A DNA stretch of 28,499 nt from a virus: IMG/VR virus record IMGVR_UViG_3300002161_000014, positions 649 to 29,147 of that record; one strand, written 5' to 3'. The position numbers and the translations under genes are program-made. Positions 7,403 through 14,546 of the stretch are shown one piece after another (positions within the stretch are counted from its first letter, which is position 1; every line of letters starts with the position of its first letter). The notes under the pieces were generated by a model. The model searched no databases, was not told the DNA's origin, and saw only the letters and a list, made by a program, of their open reading frames with translations.

Positions 7403-7551
7403 TATTCAAAATTGTAAACCTGGTTGCCAACGTTGGAACGTGGGTTATTGTAGTTCTAAATCTAATTACTGTATTGCAGACAAAGAAAATGCTTGAACAA
7501 AGGAAGTGTGAGTGTGCAGATAACGATAGCGAACGAAACCCATTGGATTGA
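7399..7551 (+). CDS. Small single-span membrane protein (50 residues)
   Basis: ATG 7399 overlaps the dUTPase stop as ATGA, the coupling used elsewhere in this block, and the frame runs 50 codons to TGA 7549-7551. Residues 5-27 form one hydrophobic segment (IVNLVANVGTWVIVVLNLIT) followed by a basic stretch (QTKKM), giving a typical inner-membrane helix with a positive cytoplasmic side. The tail contains CEC. Its last 38 bases overlap the start of the polymerase gene in another frame, and the polymerase ribosome binding site lies within it. I do not recognise a family. A membrane anchor for replication or a small toxin-like or superinfection-exclusion protein are guesses; its reality rests on coupling and the clean membrane helix. 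Confidence 0.55.
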   Translation: MIFKIVNLVANVGTWVIVVLNLITVLQTKKMLEQRKCECADNDSERNPLD

Positions 7552-9517
7552 ATATACTGAAAATGCAGAAGTGATTACAAATAAGTTGTTCTTGCATAAA
7601 CCTGACTACATTACGTTCGACACCGAAACTGATGGACTTCATATTAAGAAGGCAAGACCGTTCCTATGTGCAATAGCGTGGGAGTGCCAGGTATTCGTAT
7701 TCCCACCTACCATTTTATCGGAGTTAGTGAATTGGTCACAGATGGTCAATCGTGTTTATGCACACAACACAACATACGATATGCACATGATGGCTAACGT
7801 GTGTGGTGATGATGCACCATTAAAGGTTCGAGCGTGGGGCGATACGATGGGATTGTGTCGCCTGATATTTGAAGCAGTATCAGCAGGTGATGGTGGCGAT
7901 AGTCTTGCTCTTAAACAGATTGGTAAAAAGTATATTGATGCTACGTCAGACCGCTATGAGAAAGACGTTAAGGCGTGGCTAAAAGCAAAAGAAGCACAGG
8001 ACAAGAAAATCCTGATTGCGATGTTACGTGCAGTTGGTTGGTCACTTGCAAGATTACAACGAGCATTAGACGGTGCAGAAGAAGTACCTTGCGATGTTAT
8101 TGATATGTATAATGCGTTTCAACGTGAATACCCAAAACCGACTTATAAAGACGTTCCGATGGATATTATGCTACCTTACCTGGCTGTTGACGTGATTTTA
8201 ACCAATATTTTAGTTCATAAGGCAAGACCGATTATCAATAACAAAGAACAGAATGAAGTTGCAAAACGTGAGTTTCGTTTAATACCTGTTGTATACAAAA
8301 TGGAACGTGTCGGACTTGAAGTAGACCGAGATTATCTAAACGAAGCACATTATAAAATGTCACAGTACATTGAAGACTTACGAATTAAATCACATCAGTT
8401 AGCAGGTCGAGAGTTTAACGTAGGGCAACACGCACTTATTAAGGACATCTATACGGACATAACAGGCGAACGCCCTGAAACAACTGATAAAAAGTTTTTA
8501 TCGAAACAAGCGTCAAACGGTGACGAGTTAGCCAAAATCATTAAGACGTTACGCAGATTGGAAAAGTGGCAGTCTACTTACATTGAAAAGATACTCAATG
8601 ATTCAGAGTATGATGGTCGTTTCTACACACAAATGAACGCATACAATACTGTAACAGGCAGATTTAGTGGCGATGCACAACAGTTTCCGAAAGATGCGAT
8701 TGTAGATGAGTTAGGAAACGAGATATTTAACCCACGTAGAGCGTTCAAAGGGCGTGTGTACTACCTTGACTACTCACAGGTCGAGTTACGTGTTCAAGCA
8801 CATTACACCATGTATTTTGGCGGTGATTTGAACCTATGCCGAGCGTATATGCCTTTCAAATGTTACGAGAAAGATGGTGTGTGGTATACCGAAGAATCAC
8901 ATCAAGAATGGACACCAACTGACGTTCATTCAGCCACCACAATCAAAGCACTTGAAGCGATGGGTATTGACTACAAGACGCTTGACGAAAAAGAGTTTAA
9001 GCGTTGGCGTAACATTGGCAAGATGTTCAACTTTATGCGTAACTATGGTGGCGGTGATAAGAAAGCGTCAGAAGTGTTAGATATTGATATGGAACAAGCA
9101 AAAGCACTTAATCAAGGTTACACGAACGCATTTCCGTTAGTTATCGAGTACCAACGAGCAGTTGAACGAGCGTTGTACGATAAGACGTACACCAAGAACC
9201 TTTATGGTCGCAGATATTATCTTTCAGATTCGTGGCGATTTTATAAAGCGGCTAACTATGTGATACAAGGTTCGTGTGCAGATATGCTTAAAATGAAAAT
9301 GATTGAGATTGACGATTTCCTTGTGAGCAACAAACTAAAAAGCAAGTTGGTCTTATGTGTACATGATGAATTGCAGTTTAACGTAACACCTGATGAAGAT
9401 TGGATAATACCTAAAATCAAAGCAATTATGGAAGATACGCCTGACGTAAAAGTACCTATTGTTTGTGAAGTAGAATTTACCGAAACCTATTGGAGTGACA
9501 AGAAAAGTTTGGTATAA
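7514..9517 (+). CDS. Family A DNA polymerase with 3'-5' exonuclease
   Basis: The protein has about 667 residues. The proofreading exonuclease comes first: ExoI ITFDTETDG (D36, E38), ExoII VYAHNTTYDMH, and ExoIII YLAVDVILT. The polymerase domain has motif A YLDYSQVELR (D419), motif B R499-xxx-K503-xxx-F507-xxx-Y511 (RNIGKMFNFMRNY) and motif C VHDE (616-619). There is no 5'-3' nuclease domain, as in T7-type replicative polymerases. A Phe, not Tyr, sits in the helix-O position that sets dideoxynucleotide discrimination. GTG 7514 is preferred, 8 bases after AAAGGAAG; TTG 7493 and GTG 7508 are poorer starts. It overlaps the small membrane-protein gene and is the likely replicative polymerase, working with the primase-MCM protein. 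An extended -10 promoter overlaps its stop codon. Confidence 0.93.
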   Translation: MQITIANETHWIEYTENAEVITNKLFLHKPDYITFDTETDGLHIKKARPFLCAIAWECQVFVFPPTILSELVNWSQMVNRVYAHNTTYDMHMMANVCGDDAPLKVRAWGDTMGLCRLIFEAVSAGDGGDSLALKQIGKKYIDATSDRYEKDVKAWLKAKEAQDKKILIAMLRAVGWSLARLQRALDGAEEVPCDVIDMYNAFQREYPKPTYKDVPMDIMLPYLAVDVILTNILVHKARPIINNKEQNEVAKREFRLIPVVYKMERVGLEVDRDYLNEAHYKMSQYIEDLRIKSHQLAGREFNVGQHALIKDIYTDITGERPETTDKKFLSKQASNGDELAKIIKTLRRLEKWQSTYIEKILNDSEYDGRFYTQMNAYNTVTGRFSGDAQQFPKDAIVDELGNEIFNPRRAFKGRVYYLDYSQVELRVQAHYTMYFGGDLNLCRAYMPFKCYEKDGVWYTEESHQEWTPTDVHSATTIKALEAMGIDYKTLDEKEFKRWRNIGKMFNFMRNYGGGDKKASEVLDIDMEQAKALNQGYTNAFPLVIEYQRAVERALYDKTYTKNLYGRRYYLSDSWRFYKAANYVIQGSCADMLKMKMIEIDDFLVSNKLKSKLVLCVHDELQFNVTPDEDWIIPKIKAIMEDTPDVKVPIVCEVEFTETYWSDKKSLV

Positions 9518-9518
9518 T
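9490..9518 (+). promoter_or_regulatory. Extended -10 promoter at the end of the polymerase gene
   Basis: TTGGAG (9490-9495) and TATAAT (9513-9518) are 17 bases apart, with TGG directly before TATAAT (extended -10). The box overlaps the polymerase stop codon. Transcription from about 9525 would serve the two small zinc-knuckle genes and the ribonucleotide reductase. The -35 box is poor but the extended -10 element compensates in known sigma-A promoters. Confidence 0.7.
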
Positions 9519-9547
9519 AACAAAACCACACTTTGAGGAGGTTTACT

Positions 9548-9670
9548 ATGAAATGTTATCTTTGCGGAGGAAAGATTGAAGAAAATGATTTTTACGCTAT
9601 AACACATGATAACGAATACTATCACTTGTCTGTGCAAGATTGCAGAAAGAAAAAGGAGGAAAGTGAATGA
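9548..9670 (+). CDS. Zinc-knuckle microprotein (40 residues)
   Basis: ATG 9548 follows GAGGAGG (9535-9541) at ideal spacing and the frame runs 40 codons to TGA 9668-9670, overlapping the next ATG. The sequence has an N-terminal CYLCGGKI pair and H24/H27 candidates with C33 (QDC) further on, a pattern that can bind one zinc ion. The C terminus is Lys/Glu-rich. It is the first gene after the 9490-9518 promoter and is short of what gene finders usually keep. The function is unknown; small zinc proteins next to nucleotide-metabolism genes may bind nucleic acid or partner proteins. Confidence 0.65.
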   Translation: MKCYLCGGKIEENDFYAITHDNEYYHLSVQDCRKKKEESE

Positions 9671-9948
9671 ATAATTGGTTAAAAAAATTGTTTTCTATCG
9701 AAACAAAAACACCTGTTTTAGAACCTCCAAAACCTGAATATGGTGCTATTCTTTGTGTTTCGTGCGACAAATGGAATCGGTTTGAACTAAAAACGCTGTT
9801 TGAATTTACATCAGAGCCTTTGATGTATAAAGTACCTTGCTTACATTGTGGTGATGATATAGTGTACGACCCACCACCACCAAAACCAAAACCAAAAACA
9901 AGTATTACAATGGAAGATTTGCGATTGAACATAAAGGAGGAAAAATAA
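9667..9948 (+). CDS. Small protein with a CxxC...CxxC zinc-ribbon pattern
   Basis: The 93-residue protein has ILCVSCDKW and VPCLHCGDD pairs about 30 residues apart, the layout of a zinc ribbon. A proline-lysine linker (DPPPPKPKPKTS) and a short C-terminal helix (MEDLRLNIKEEK) follow. ATG 9667 overlaps the preceding stop and is preceded by AAAAAGGAGG. It ends immediately before the TTG start of the ribonucleotide reductase, so the three genes form one unit. I do not recognise the family. The proximity to a class II RNR raises the idea of an accessory redox or regulatory role (CxxC pairs could be redox-active rather than zinc-binding), but nothing more specific is visible. Confidence 0.7.
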   Translation: MNNWLKKLFSIETKTPVLEPPKPEYGAILCVSCDKWNRFELKTLFEFTSEPLMYKVPCLHCGDDIVYDPPPPKPKPKTSITMEDLRLNIKEEK

Positions 9949-12123
9949 TTGTTATTATCTAACGAATTTATCTCGCAATACCCTGATGCACCTGAACACA
10001 TGAACCAATTATCATCGTTCGTATTCTACCGCACATACTCTCGGTGGGTTGACGAAAAGAACCGCAGAGAAACGTGGAAAGAAACGTGTCGCAGAGCAGT
10101 AGAGTACAACGTAGGACTTGCGGCTACATATCTTGAAAAAACAGGATTGCGTTACGATATTGTTGAACTGCAAAAAGAAGCACAAGATTTGTTCAACAGT
10201 ATGTTTAACCTAAAACAGTTTTTATCAGGTAGAACACTTTGGGTAGGTGGAACGAAAGCAAGTGAAAAATACCCTCTTGGAAACTTTAACTGTTCGTTCA
10301 CGAACATTGAAAAATGGGAAGATTTAGGTGAGTTGTTCTATCTCTTGTTAGTAGGAACAGGCGTAGGGTTTAAGTGTACGAAAGAAATGGCTAAAAACCT
10401 ACCAAAAGTGCGTACAGACGTGAAGTTAATTCACAGCGAATACAATCCACTACCGTCACACGAACGTTTGGAAGACACAGACGTACACATTCTCGAAAAT
10501 GGCTACGCTAAAATGCTCGTGGGCGACAGTAAAGAGGGTTGGGTGTCTGCTCTTACCTGGTATTTCAAATTGATTAGTGAATCTAAATACAATAATATTC
10601 ACACTATCAAAATCTCGTACAACTCGGTCAGACCAAAAGGCGAACGACTAAAAACATTTGGCGGTACAGCAAGTGGACACGAACCATTACAAGAGATGTT
10701 TGAAGGATTTAACAAAGTGTTGAAGAATGAAATTGACCCAACACTTGCACCGATTGTTGACGGTCATGTAAGACCAATTCATATTTTAGATATGGGCAAT
10801 CTTATTGGAAACAATGTTGTGGTTGGCGGTGTTCGTAGAACCGCAGAAATTTTCCTTTGCGATGAAGATGATTGGGAAAGTATTTTAGCCAAGTACGGAA
10901 TTAACGGAATATGGACAAAAGAAGCGTTAGAGCGTCACGATGAAATTGCAGGTATATTAGATGAGATGGGCGTTAAACCTGCTTGGTTTGACGAGATTAC
11001 TTCGATTGGCGATGGTCGTTTCCATCTAAATCATAGACGTATGAGTAACAATTCTGTTGCATTTACAGAGAAACCTTCAAGAGAAATGTTAAACCTTATC
11101 TTCACCATCATGCGTGGCGAGGGCGAACCAGGTTTTGTGAACTTGGAAGAAGCAGGTAGACGCAGACCGAACGCAGAAGGTTTGAACCCATGTGCCGAGA
11201 TTTTACTTGATAGTAAAGGTGTGTGTAATCTAACAACGATTAACGTAGACGCTTTTGTTGTAGACGGTAAGATTGATAGAACAGATTTGTACAAAGCACA
11301 ACAACTTTCAGCAAGAGCAGGACTTCGTATGACATTGGTAGAGTTAGAGTTAGAAGGTTGGTCAAAAACACAAAAGCGTGATAGACTACTCGGTTGCTCT
11401 CTTACAGGTTGGAAAGATGCACTTGCTAAAATTAACGCAGACCGTTTTGACGAGTACGATTTGTTATGCGATTTGTCTTTTATTGCAAGAAACGAAGCAG
11501 ACGAGTATGCTAAAAAGTTGCGTGTACCTGCACCGTTGCTTGTGACGACTGTAAAACCCGAAGGAACGCTCTCACAGTTAGCAGGTGGTGTGTCGTCAGG
11601 TTTACATTGGTCACACAGTCCGTACTACATTCGTAGAATCAGAATCAATGCGACTGACCCACTTGTAAACGTAGTTAGAGAGTTGGGTTGGAACATCAAC
11701 GCAGAAGTCGGTCAGACATTGGAAAACGCACGAACGCTTGTCATTGATTTTCCGATTGCGAGTGGTGCAAAAGTGACAAAAGATGACATATCGGTTGCAG
11801 AGCAGTTTAAGACATACTTTGACTTCCAAAAAGCATATACTGAACACAATTCGTCAAACACAATTACGGTTAAACCGAATGAATGGGAAGATGCAGAAGA
11901 AATTGTTTGGAAGGGTTGGGATAATTTTGTAGGTGTGTCGTTCCTATCACACGATGGCGGTACTTATCAGTTAGCACCTTACGAAGCGATTAGCAAAGAG
12001 CAGTACGATTCGATGGTTGCAACGATGAAACCGTTTGACCACAAACTGTTAGAGAAATACGAAGGTGAAAGTACGCTTGACGGTGTGGAGAGTTGCGATA
12101 ATGGGGTTTGCCCTATTCGGTGA
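9949..12123 (+). CDS. Class II (adenosylcobalamin-dependent) ribonucleoside-triphosphate reductase
   Basis: This 724-residue protein matches the monomeric class II RNR exemplified by Lactobacillus leichmannii RTPR (739 residues). The active site is NPCAEIL with the thiyl cysteine C415 and glutamate E417. The redox pair is C115 (FNCSF) and C426 (GVCNL), and the C-terminal shuttle pair is C716 and C721 in SCDNGVCPIR, the same spacing of five as in RTPR. An early GTGVGF loop (about residues 136-141) and GGVRRTAEIF also fit. The enzyme reduces ribonucleotides to deoxyribonucleotides using a cobalamin-generated radical and external thiols, and needs no oxygen or second subunit. TTG 9949 is the start, 8 bases after AAAGGAGG. 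No glutaredoxin or thioredoxin is seen nearby, so the host must supply the reductant and the cobalamin. Confidence 0.92.
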   Translation: MLLSNEFISQYPDAPEHMNQLSSFVFYRTYSRWVDEKNRRETWKETCRRAVEYNVGLAATYLEKTGLRYDIVELQKEAQDLFNSMFNLKQFLSGRTLWVGGTKASEKYPLGNFNCSFTNIEKWEDLGELFYLLLVGTGVGFKCTKEMAKNLPKVRTDVKLIHSEYNPLPSHERLEDTDVHILENGYAKMLVGDSKEGWVSALTWYFKLISESKYNNIHTIKISYNSVRPKGERLKTFGGTASGHEPLQEMFEGFNKVLKNEIDPTLAPIVDGHVRPIHILDMGNLIGNNVVVGGVRRTAEIFLCDEDDWESILAKYGINGIWTKEALERHDEIAGILDEMGVKPAWFDEITSIGDGRFHLNHRRMSNNSVAFTEKPSREMLNLIFTIMRGEGEPGFVNLEEAGRRRPNAEGLNPCAEILLDSKGVCNLTTINVDAFVVDGKIDRTDLYKAQQLSARAGLRMTLVELELEGWSKTQKRDRLLGCSLTGWKDALAKINADRFDEYDLLCDLSFIARNEADEYAKKLRVPAPLLVTTVKPEGTLSQLAGGVSSGLHWSHSPYYIRRIRINATDPLVNVVRELGWNINAEVGQTLENARTLVIDFPIASGAKVTKDDISVAEQFKTYFDFQKAYTEHNSSNTITVKPNEWEDAEEIVWKGWDNFVGVSFLSHDGGTYQLAPYEAISKEQYDSMVATMKPFDHKLLEKYEGESTLDGVESCDNGVCPIR

Positions 12124-12136
12124 TGTGTGATATAGT
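12108..12136 (+). promoter_or_regulatory. Extended -10 promoter at the end of the RNR gene
   Basis: TTGCCC (12108-12113) and TATAGT (12131-12136) are 17 bases apart, with TGA directly before TATAGT giving an extended -10. The RNR stop lies inside the spacer. The transcript would begin near 12143 and cross the hairpin at 12161-12203 before reaching the resolvase gene at 12218. Confidence 0.6.
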
Positions 12137-12160
12137 ATAAGTATCATACACACTCTCCTA

Positions 12161-12203
12161 TGGCGTACAAGACGAAACTGCTTGTACGCCAAATTTTTAT
12201 TTT
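12161..12203 (+). terminator. Hairpin with broken T-run in the resolvase leader (terminator or attenuator)
   Basis: TGGCGTACAAG (12161-12171) and CTTGTACGCCA (12181-12191) make a perfect 11-bp stem around a 9-base loop, followed by AATTTTTATTTT. This is a good intrinsic terminator for the RNR unit. Because a promoter lies just upstream at 12108-12136, it also sits in the 5' leader of the resolvase transcript, where it would act as an attenuator. No competing anti-terminator hairpin was obvious. Confidence 0.75.
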
Positions 12204-12217
12204 AAGGGAGTGTTGAA

Positions 12218-12724
12218 ATGAAAGTATTGTGTTTTGACCCATCAGGGAATTATAATGAAGGTAGTGGTACAACAGGGTGGGCGGTATTTGAGAACGATGT
12301 TCTTACCGAGTTTGGCACGATTAGTGCAGTTGACCACGATTCTATTGAAGGTTATTGGGCAGAACATGAAACGCTAATAGCCATCAAACAACCGAATATT
12401 GTCGTGTGCGAATCGTTTAGGTTGTTCGCACACAAAGCAAAAGTGCAAACAAACTCGCAAATGGAAACACCACAACTGATAGGTTACTTGCGTATGGTCT
12501 GTTGGAAACGTAAAATTAAATTGGTGTTTCAACAACCTTCTGATAAGTTACGTGTAACAGACCCGATATTAGTTAAGATGGGTGTGTTTGAACTAAAAGG
12601 AAAGCAACACTACTGTAACGGTAAACCGACAAACTTGCACATTCGAGATGCAATTCGTCATGGTATCTACTTTCACAAATACCGAAAGGAAGGTGTTGAA
12701 AATGGAATGTCCGATTTGCGGTAA
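12218..12724 (+). CDS. RuvC-like Holliday junction resolvase / RNase H-fold nuclease
   Basis: The 168-residue protein has the layout of a phage RuvC-type nuclease: D7 in VLCFDPSG on the first strand, a GTTGWAVF second strand, E65 in IVVCESF, and D144 in a late helix (HIRDAIRHG). H141 and H148 flank it and could help bind metal. In the family these acidic residues hold two Mg2+ ions for cleavage of branched DNA. It would resolve replication and recombination intermediates before packaging, in line with the Sak4/nuclease module upstream. ATG 12218 follows AAGGGAG. The C terminus overlaps the next small gene by 23 bases. The fold is confident, the junction-specific activity inferred. Confidence 0.8.
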   Translation: MKVLCFDPSGNYNEGSGTTGWAVFENDVLTEFGTISAVDHDSIEGYWAEHETLIAIKQPNIVVCESFRLFAHKAKVQTNSQMETPQLIGYLRMVCWKRKIKLVFQQPSDKLRVTDPILVKMGVFELKGKQHYCNGKPTNLHIRDAIRHGIYFHKYRKEGVENGMSDLR

Positions 12725-12926
12725 AGATTGCGAAGGTGAGTTTGAAGTTATTGAAGTGCGTTCAACACCGATGGAAGATATGGCAGACTATTTATTTGAA
12801 GGACTTATTGAAAAAGGTTATGTAGTTAATTATGATAATATCAATATGATTTTAGAAATGATAAACGATTATATGATGCAAAACGGAGATGTGTATACTG
12901 ATGATGATGAAGAAGAATGTTCTTGA
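12702..12926 (+). CDS. Small acidic protein with N-terminal zinc-finger-like cysteines
   Basis: This 74-residue protein begins MECPICGKDCEGEF, so three cysteines lie in the first ten residues and could form half of a zinc site; the next cysteine is only at the C terminus (EEECS). The middle is helical and acidic (MEDMADYLFEGLIEKGY) and the tail is a run of aspartates and glutamates. ATG 12702 is chosen because AAAGGAAGGTG lies just before it, although the frame is open further upstream inside the resolvase gene. The 3' end overlaps the ThyX start. The role is unknown; this phage has several such small Cys-containing proteins beside nucleotide-metabolism genes. Confidence 0.65.
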   Translation: MECPICGKDCEGEFEVIEVRSTPMEDMADYLFEGLIEKGYVVNYDNINMILEMINDYMMQNGDVYTDDDEEECS

Positions 12927-13602
12927 TAAAGGTTACGTTAGATTAGTAGACGTTCTTGGAAATGATTTAACACCTGTCAATGCGGCTCGTGTATCTTATG
13001 ATAAGGAATCGTCAGAATTATCTGACAAAGATGAAAGATTACTGAAATTTCTTGCAAGAGAAGGTCATACAAGTCCGTTCCGTCATGCGATGTTGCAGTT
13101 CGAGGTGTATGCACCTCTTATGGTTGCTCGTCAATGGTGGAAGTATGTTGTAGGTTCAGACCACACGATGGAAGCGTGGAACGAGAGTTCACGCAGGTAT
13201 ATAACAGAAAAACCTGAATTTTACAAAGTAAGTCCTGATGAGTGGCGATTAGCACCTGAAAACAGTAAGCAAGGTAGTGGCGACCCTTTGTGGTTGTATG
13301 ATGCGGAAAGTGCTAAAATGGCAACACAAGCATTATTTGAATATGTAGACACAGGATTGAAAGCCTACGAAAAAGCACTTGAAATGGGTATTTGTGCCGA
13401 ACAAGCAAGATTATTCTTACCTGCATACGGTCTGTACGTTAGATGGTATTGGACAGCGAGTTTGGCAGGTGTCGCACACTTCTTAAATCAGCGTTTAGAG
13501 CATGATGCACAGCGAGAGATACAAGAGTATGCCAAAGCAGTCAAATACCTCGCAGAGAGCAAATTCCCTGTCAGTTTGAAGGAGTTGTTGAGTAATGGAT
13601 AA
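12901..13602 (+). CDS. thyX: Flavin-dependent thymidylate synthase ThyX (variant motif)
   Basis: This protein of about 233 residues makes dTMP from dUMP using FAD, NADPH and methylene-tetrahydrofolate. Family features include GHTSPFRHAMLQFEVYAPLMV, RQWW at the usual place, and EAWNESSRRYI where ThyX has NExSxRY. The hallmark RHRxxS is replaced by KYVVGSDHTM, so the enzyme belongs to a variant subgroup. The C-terminal half has FLPAYGLYVRWYWTASLAGVAHFLNQR, the flavin-binding part with the final conserved arginines. The start is uncertain: ATG 12889 is abutted by CGGAG, while ATG 12901 (first of three in a row) is 12 bases away. I list 12901. It works with the dUTPase encoded upstream and overlaps the DUF3310 gene by 8 bases. 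Confidence 0.9.
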   Translation: MMMKKNVLDKGYVRLVDVLGNDLTPVNAARVSYDKESSELSDKDERLLKFLAREGHTSPFRHAMLQFEVYAPLMVARQWWKYVVGSDHTMEAWNESSRRYITEKPEFYKVSPDEWRLAPENSKQGSGDPLWLYDAESAKMATQALFEYVDTGLKAYEKALEMGICAEQARLFLPAYGLYVRWYWTASLAGVAHFLNQRLEHDAQREIQEYAKAVKYLAESKFPVSLKELLSNG

Positions 13603-13810
13603 TGTAAACCACCCACAACATTACACGCAAGGCGGTATTGAAACGATTGATTATCTTGAAGCAAAGTTGACAGGTAAAGAGTTCAGAGGGTATCTAAAAG
13701 GAAACATTCTGAAATACATGAGCCGAGCCAATTTGAAAAACGGTGCGGAAGATTACAAGAAAGCACAATGGTACTTAAATAAACTAATTGAGGTGATTGA
13801 GAATGAGTAA
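13595..13810 (+). CDS. DUF3310 family phage protein
   Basis: The 71-residue sequence reads VNHPQHYTQGGIETIDYLEA near the start, GYLKGNILKYMSRANLKNG in the middle and EDYKKAQWYLNKLI at the end. That is the full signature of the DUF3310 family, common in phages of Bacillota and sometimes called a nucleotide kinase-like protein without good proof. AAGGAG lies 11 bases before ATG 13595. It overlaps ThyX by 8 bases and the amidase start by another 8, so the genes are translationally linked. The association with nucleotide genes hints at nucleotide metabolism; the biochemical function is unknown. Confidence 0.88.
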   Translation: MDNVNHPQHYTQGGIETIDYLEAKLTGKEFRGYLKGNILKYMSRANLKNGAEDYKKAQWYLNKLIEVIENE

Positions 13811-14399
13811 GTTGATTGCGTTAGATAACGGACATGGTTTGAACACCGCAGGTAAGAGAACACCACGCTGGACAGACGGAACAACATCTATCTACACAAA
13901 GAAACCGTTTATGCACGAGTGGGAGTTCAACAGAGGTGTGGTGAAACGACTAAAAGTGGAGTTAGAGCGGAACGGTTTTGAAGTTCTTGAAGTAAGTCCG
14001 ACAGAAGATGATACGTCAATCAACGCACGTTGTAGAGCGGCTAATAGTGCAAACGCAGATTTGTTTGTATCAGTTCATGCAAACGCTCTTGCTAACACTT
14101 GGAATGACCGAGTAAAAGGTATCGAAACACTCACGTCAGGTAAAGGCGAAAGTTTACGACTTGGAACAATTCTGCAAAAACACATGGTAGCCGACACAGG
14201 ACTTGTAAATCGTGGTCTAAAAGACGGTAAGTGGCTTGGGGTAGTCAAGTATACCAAAATGCCATCGGTGCTTGTAGAAGGTGGTTTTATGGACAATCCG
14301 AGCGAAGCAAGGTTGCTTAACAGTAACGAGTATCGTGACGTGTTCGCAAAGGCACTTGCAAAAGGTGTTTGTGAGTATTACGGAGTGGTGTACAAGTGA
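13803..14399 (+). CDS. N-acetylmuramoyl-L-alanine amidase (Amidase_3 endolysin)
   Basis: The 198-residue enzyme has the zinc-binding set of Amidase_3: H11 (LDNGHGLN), E41 (HEWEFNRG) and H92 (FVSVHANA), and the catalytic glutamate E159 (VLVEGGFMDN). It should cleave the amide bond between N-acetylmuramic acid and the stem peptide of peptidoglycan. It is a bare catalytic domain with no signal peptide, transmembrane segment or cell-wall-binding repeat, so release needs a holin. ATG 13803 has AGGTG 8 bases upstream and overlaps the DUF3310 gene. Its place in the replication block, far from the holin candidate at 16347-16520 on the other strand, is unusual. The overlap with the next gene is GTGA. 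Confidence 0.92.
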   Translation: MSKLIALDNGHGLNTAGKRTPRWTDGTTSIYTKKPFMHEWEFNRGVVKRLKVELERNGFEVLEVSPTEDDTSINARCRAANSANADLFVSVHANALANTWNDRVKGIETLTSGKGESLRLGTILQKHMVADTGLVNRGLKDGKWLGVVKYTKMPSVLVEGGFMDNPSEARLLNSNEYRDVFAKALAKGVCEYYGVVYK

Positions 14400-14533
14400 A
14401 CGAAAAAGATGCCGATGCAATCATCGAGATACTAAAAGAAAAGTATGTTGAAGGTATTGCACGACAAGACGAGAAAATGAAAGAAGAAGTTGAACGACTA
14501 ATTGAAGTAGTAAAAAACACCCTACAAGCGTAG
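14396..14533 (+). CDS. Small charged helical protein (45 residues)
   Basis: GTG 14396 overlaps the amidase stop as GTGA and the frame runs 45 codons to TAG 14531-14533, inside the stem of the terminator. The product is a single highly charged amphipathic helix (EILKEKYVEG, DEKMKEEVERLIEVV), probably a short coiled coil, without a membrane segment or cysteine. Coupling to the amidase suggests a lysis accessory, but it lacks the lipobox or membrane anchor expected of a spanin. The terminator forming within its last codons means that translation may compete with terminator folding. Confidence 0.55.
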   Translation: MNEKDADAIIEILKEKYVEGIARQDEKMKEEVERLIEVVKNTLQA

Positions 14534-14546
14534 GGTGTTCTTTTTT
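14512..14546. terminator. Bidirectional intrinsic terminator between the convergent gene blocks
   Basis: AACACCCTAC (14516-14525) and GTAGGGTGTT (14530-14539) form a perfect 10-bp stem with a 4-base AAGC loop. On the plus strand it is followed by CTTTTTT (14540-14546). On the minus strand the A-run at 14512-14517 gives a matching T-run, so it can stop transcription from both sides. It marks the boundary between the plus-strand replication block and the minus-strand virion block. Confidence 0.92.

Noticed and set aside
7427-7436. Perfect palindrome CCAACGTTGG
   Set aside because: A 10-base palindrome inside the small membrane-protein gene with no second copy seen nearby; chance is sufficient.
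9597-10001. A 134-codon minus-strand frame across the zinc-knuckle and RNR start
   Set aside because: It runs opposite to three well-supported plus-strand genes, with low-complexity Ser/Gly-rich content and no credible start signal.
12077-12102. TTGACG followed by GATAAT as a second promoter before the resolvase
   Set aside because: The spacer is only 14 bases; the promoter at 12108-12136 is better.
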